A stretch of 5,337 nucleotides of DNA from an uncultured Desulfovibrio sp. (lineage in GTDB: Bacteria; Desulfobacterota; Desulfovibrionia; Desulfovibrionales; Desulfovibrionaceae). This document shows positions 4,955 through 5,337 of the stretch, in pieces (within the stretch, counting starts at the first letter, position 1; every line of letters starts with the position of its first letter). The notes beneath the pieces were generated by a model that saw nothing but the letters and a program-made list of their open reading frames with translations, had not been told where the DNA came from and ran no database searches. The translations under genes and the position numbers were made by a program. The stretch is from NCBI GenBank assembly GCA_900555975.1, contig USNI01000081.1:1-5337 (forward strand), read 5' to 3'.

Positions 4955-5337
4955 AACTTCATCCTGCTGCCGTCTGTCCGATTCCGCGCCCTTCCAGACC
5001 TATGAGGATGTGGTCCGGCATTTGAATTCTCTGGGACTCTTCCATATGGACATGGGACTGGATCGCATGAAACGTGCGCTGCACGCTCTCGGACTCGATT
5101 CCTTCCGGTGTCCGGCCGTACAGATCGTCGGCACAAACGGTAAGGGATCAACCTCGGTTTTTCTTCAGTCCATCGCCATGGCGCACGGACTGAATGCCGG
5201 ATTGTACACCTCGCCGCATTTCGTCTGGCCGGAAGAACGCATACGGCAGAATCATACCATGCTTCCCCGCCGTGTCTGGCCGGCTCTGGCCGGTGAGGCT
5301 GTCCGGGCAGAAAAGGACCTCACCTATTTTGAACTGC
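4947..5337 (+). CDS. folC: Folylpolyglutamate synthase/dihydrofolate synthase, N-terminal part (cut by window end)
   Basis: FolC adds glutamate to folates, and in many bacteria also makes dihydrofolate from dihydropteroate. It is a cytoplasmic Mur-ligase-type ATPase. The frame from ATG 4947 stays open to the window end (130 complete codons). Visible motifs are FHMDMGLDRM (32-41), the ATP-binding VGTNGKGSTS (61-70), and GLYTSPHF (85-92) followed by EERI (96-99), all in the family order and spacing. The C-terminal domain, and so whether it is mono- or bifunctional, lies outside. The start overlaps hypB by 8 bp with no clear ribosome site beyond AGAAG, which points to translational coupling. The function has no obvious link to hydrogenase maturation; the arrangement looks like shared transcription only. 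Confidence 0.93.
   Translation, partial: MSETSSCCRLSDSAPFQTYEDVVRHLNSLGLFHMDMGLDRMKRALHALGLDSFRCPAVQIVGTNGKGSTSVFLQSIAMAHGLNAGLYTSPHFVWPEERIRQNHTMLPRRVWPALAGEAVRAEKDLTYFEL

Overview
The window carries two divergently arranged gene blocks with one short shared control region (about 3750-3888). The gene content suggests a strictly or facultatively anaerobic, moderately GC-rich Gram-negative bacterium. It has NiFe-hydrogenase maturation genes (hypA, hypB) and a short MTA-salvage set with a class II aldolase and no oxygen-dependent dioxygenase in view. It also has an AMIN-domain envelope protein. The style of the proteins reminds me of Desulfovibrio-like sulfate reducers (Desulfovibrionaceae), but that is recognition from memory, not a database result.

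Minus-strand block (read from 3749 down to 101): an AMIN-domain protein with an N-terminal membrane anchor; mtnA, methylthioribose-1-phosphate isomerase, 11 nt after it; a class II aldolase overlapping mtnA by an ATGA junction; a 115-nt gap holding two mutually exclusive hairpins; then the MTA phosphorylase gene mtnP. A strong hairpin at 27-67 ends the block, and a GGAGG at the very left edge hints at another minus-strand gene just outside. The three enzymes make a logical route: MTA (or 5'-deoxyadenosine) to a 5-substituted ribose-1-phosphate, to the ribulose-1-phosphate, then cleavage or dehydration. With an aldolase this would be the oxygen-independent 'DHAP shunt' type of salvage.

The most concrete oddity is that mtnP is not intact as written. 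A 5-bp tandem duplication (GGTGT x2 on the plus strand, 674-683) shifts the frame after residue 59. Removing one copy restores a continuous 249-residue phosphorylase with the expected sequence across the junction. The broken frame ends in an ATGA that is also the start of the downstream fragment.

Plus-strand block (3889 to the right edge): hypA, hypB and the 5' part of folC, closely spaced (43-nt gap, then an 8-bp overlap). HypA and HypB deliver nickel to NiFe hydrogenase. FolC is the folate polyglutamylation enzyme and is cut by the window end. A TATAAA element sits only 8 nt before the hypA ATG and there is no ribosome binding site, so the message could be leaderless.

I found no RNA genes, insertion sequences, CRISPR arrays or phage genes. 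Apart from the mtnP lesion, the window looks like ordinary chromosomal metabolism with several small regulatory features worth checking.
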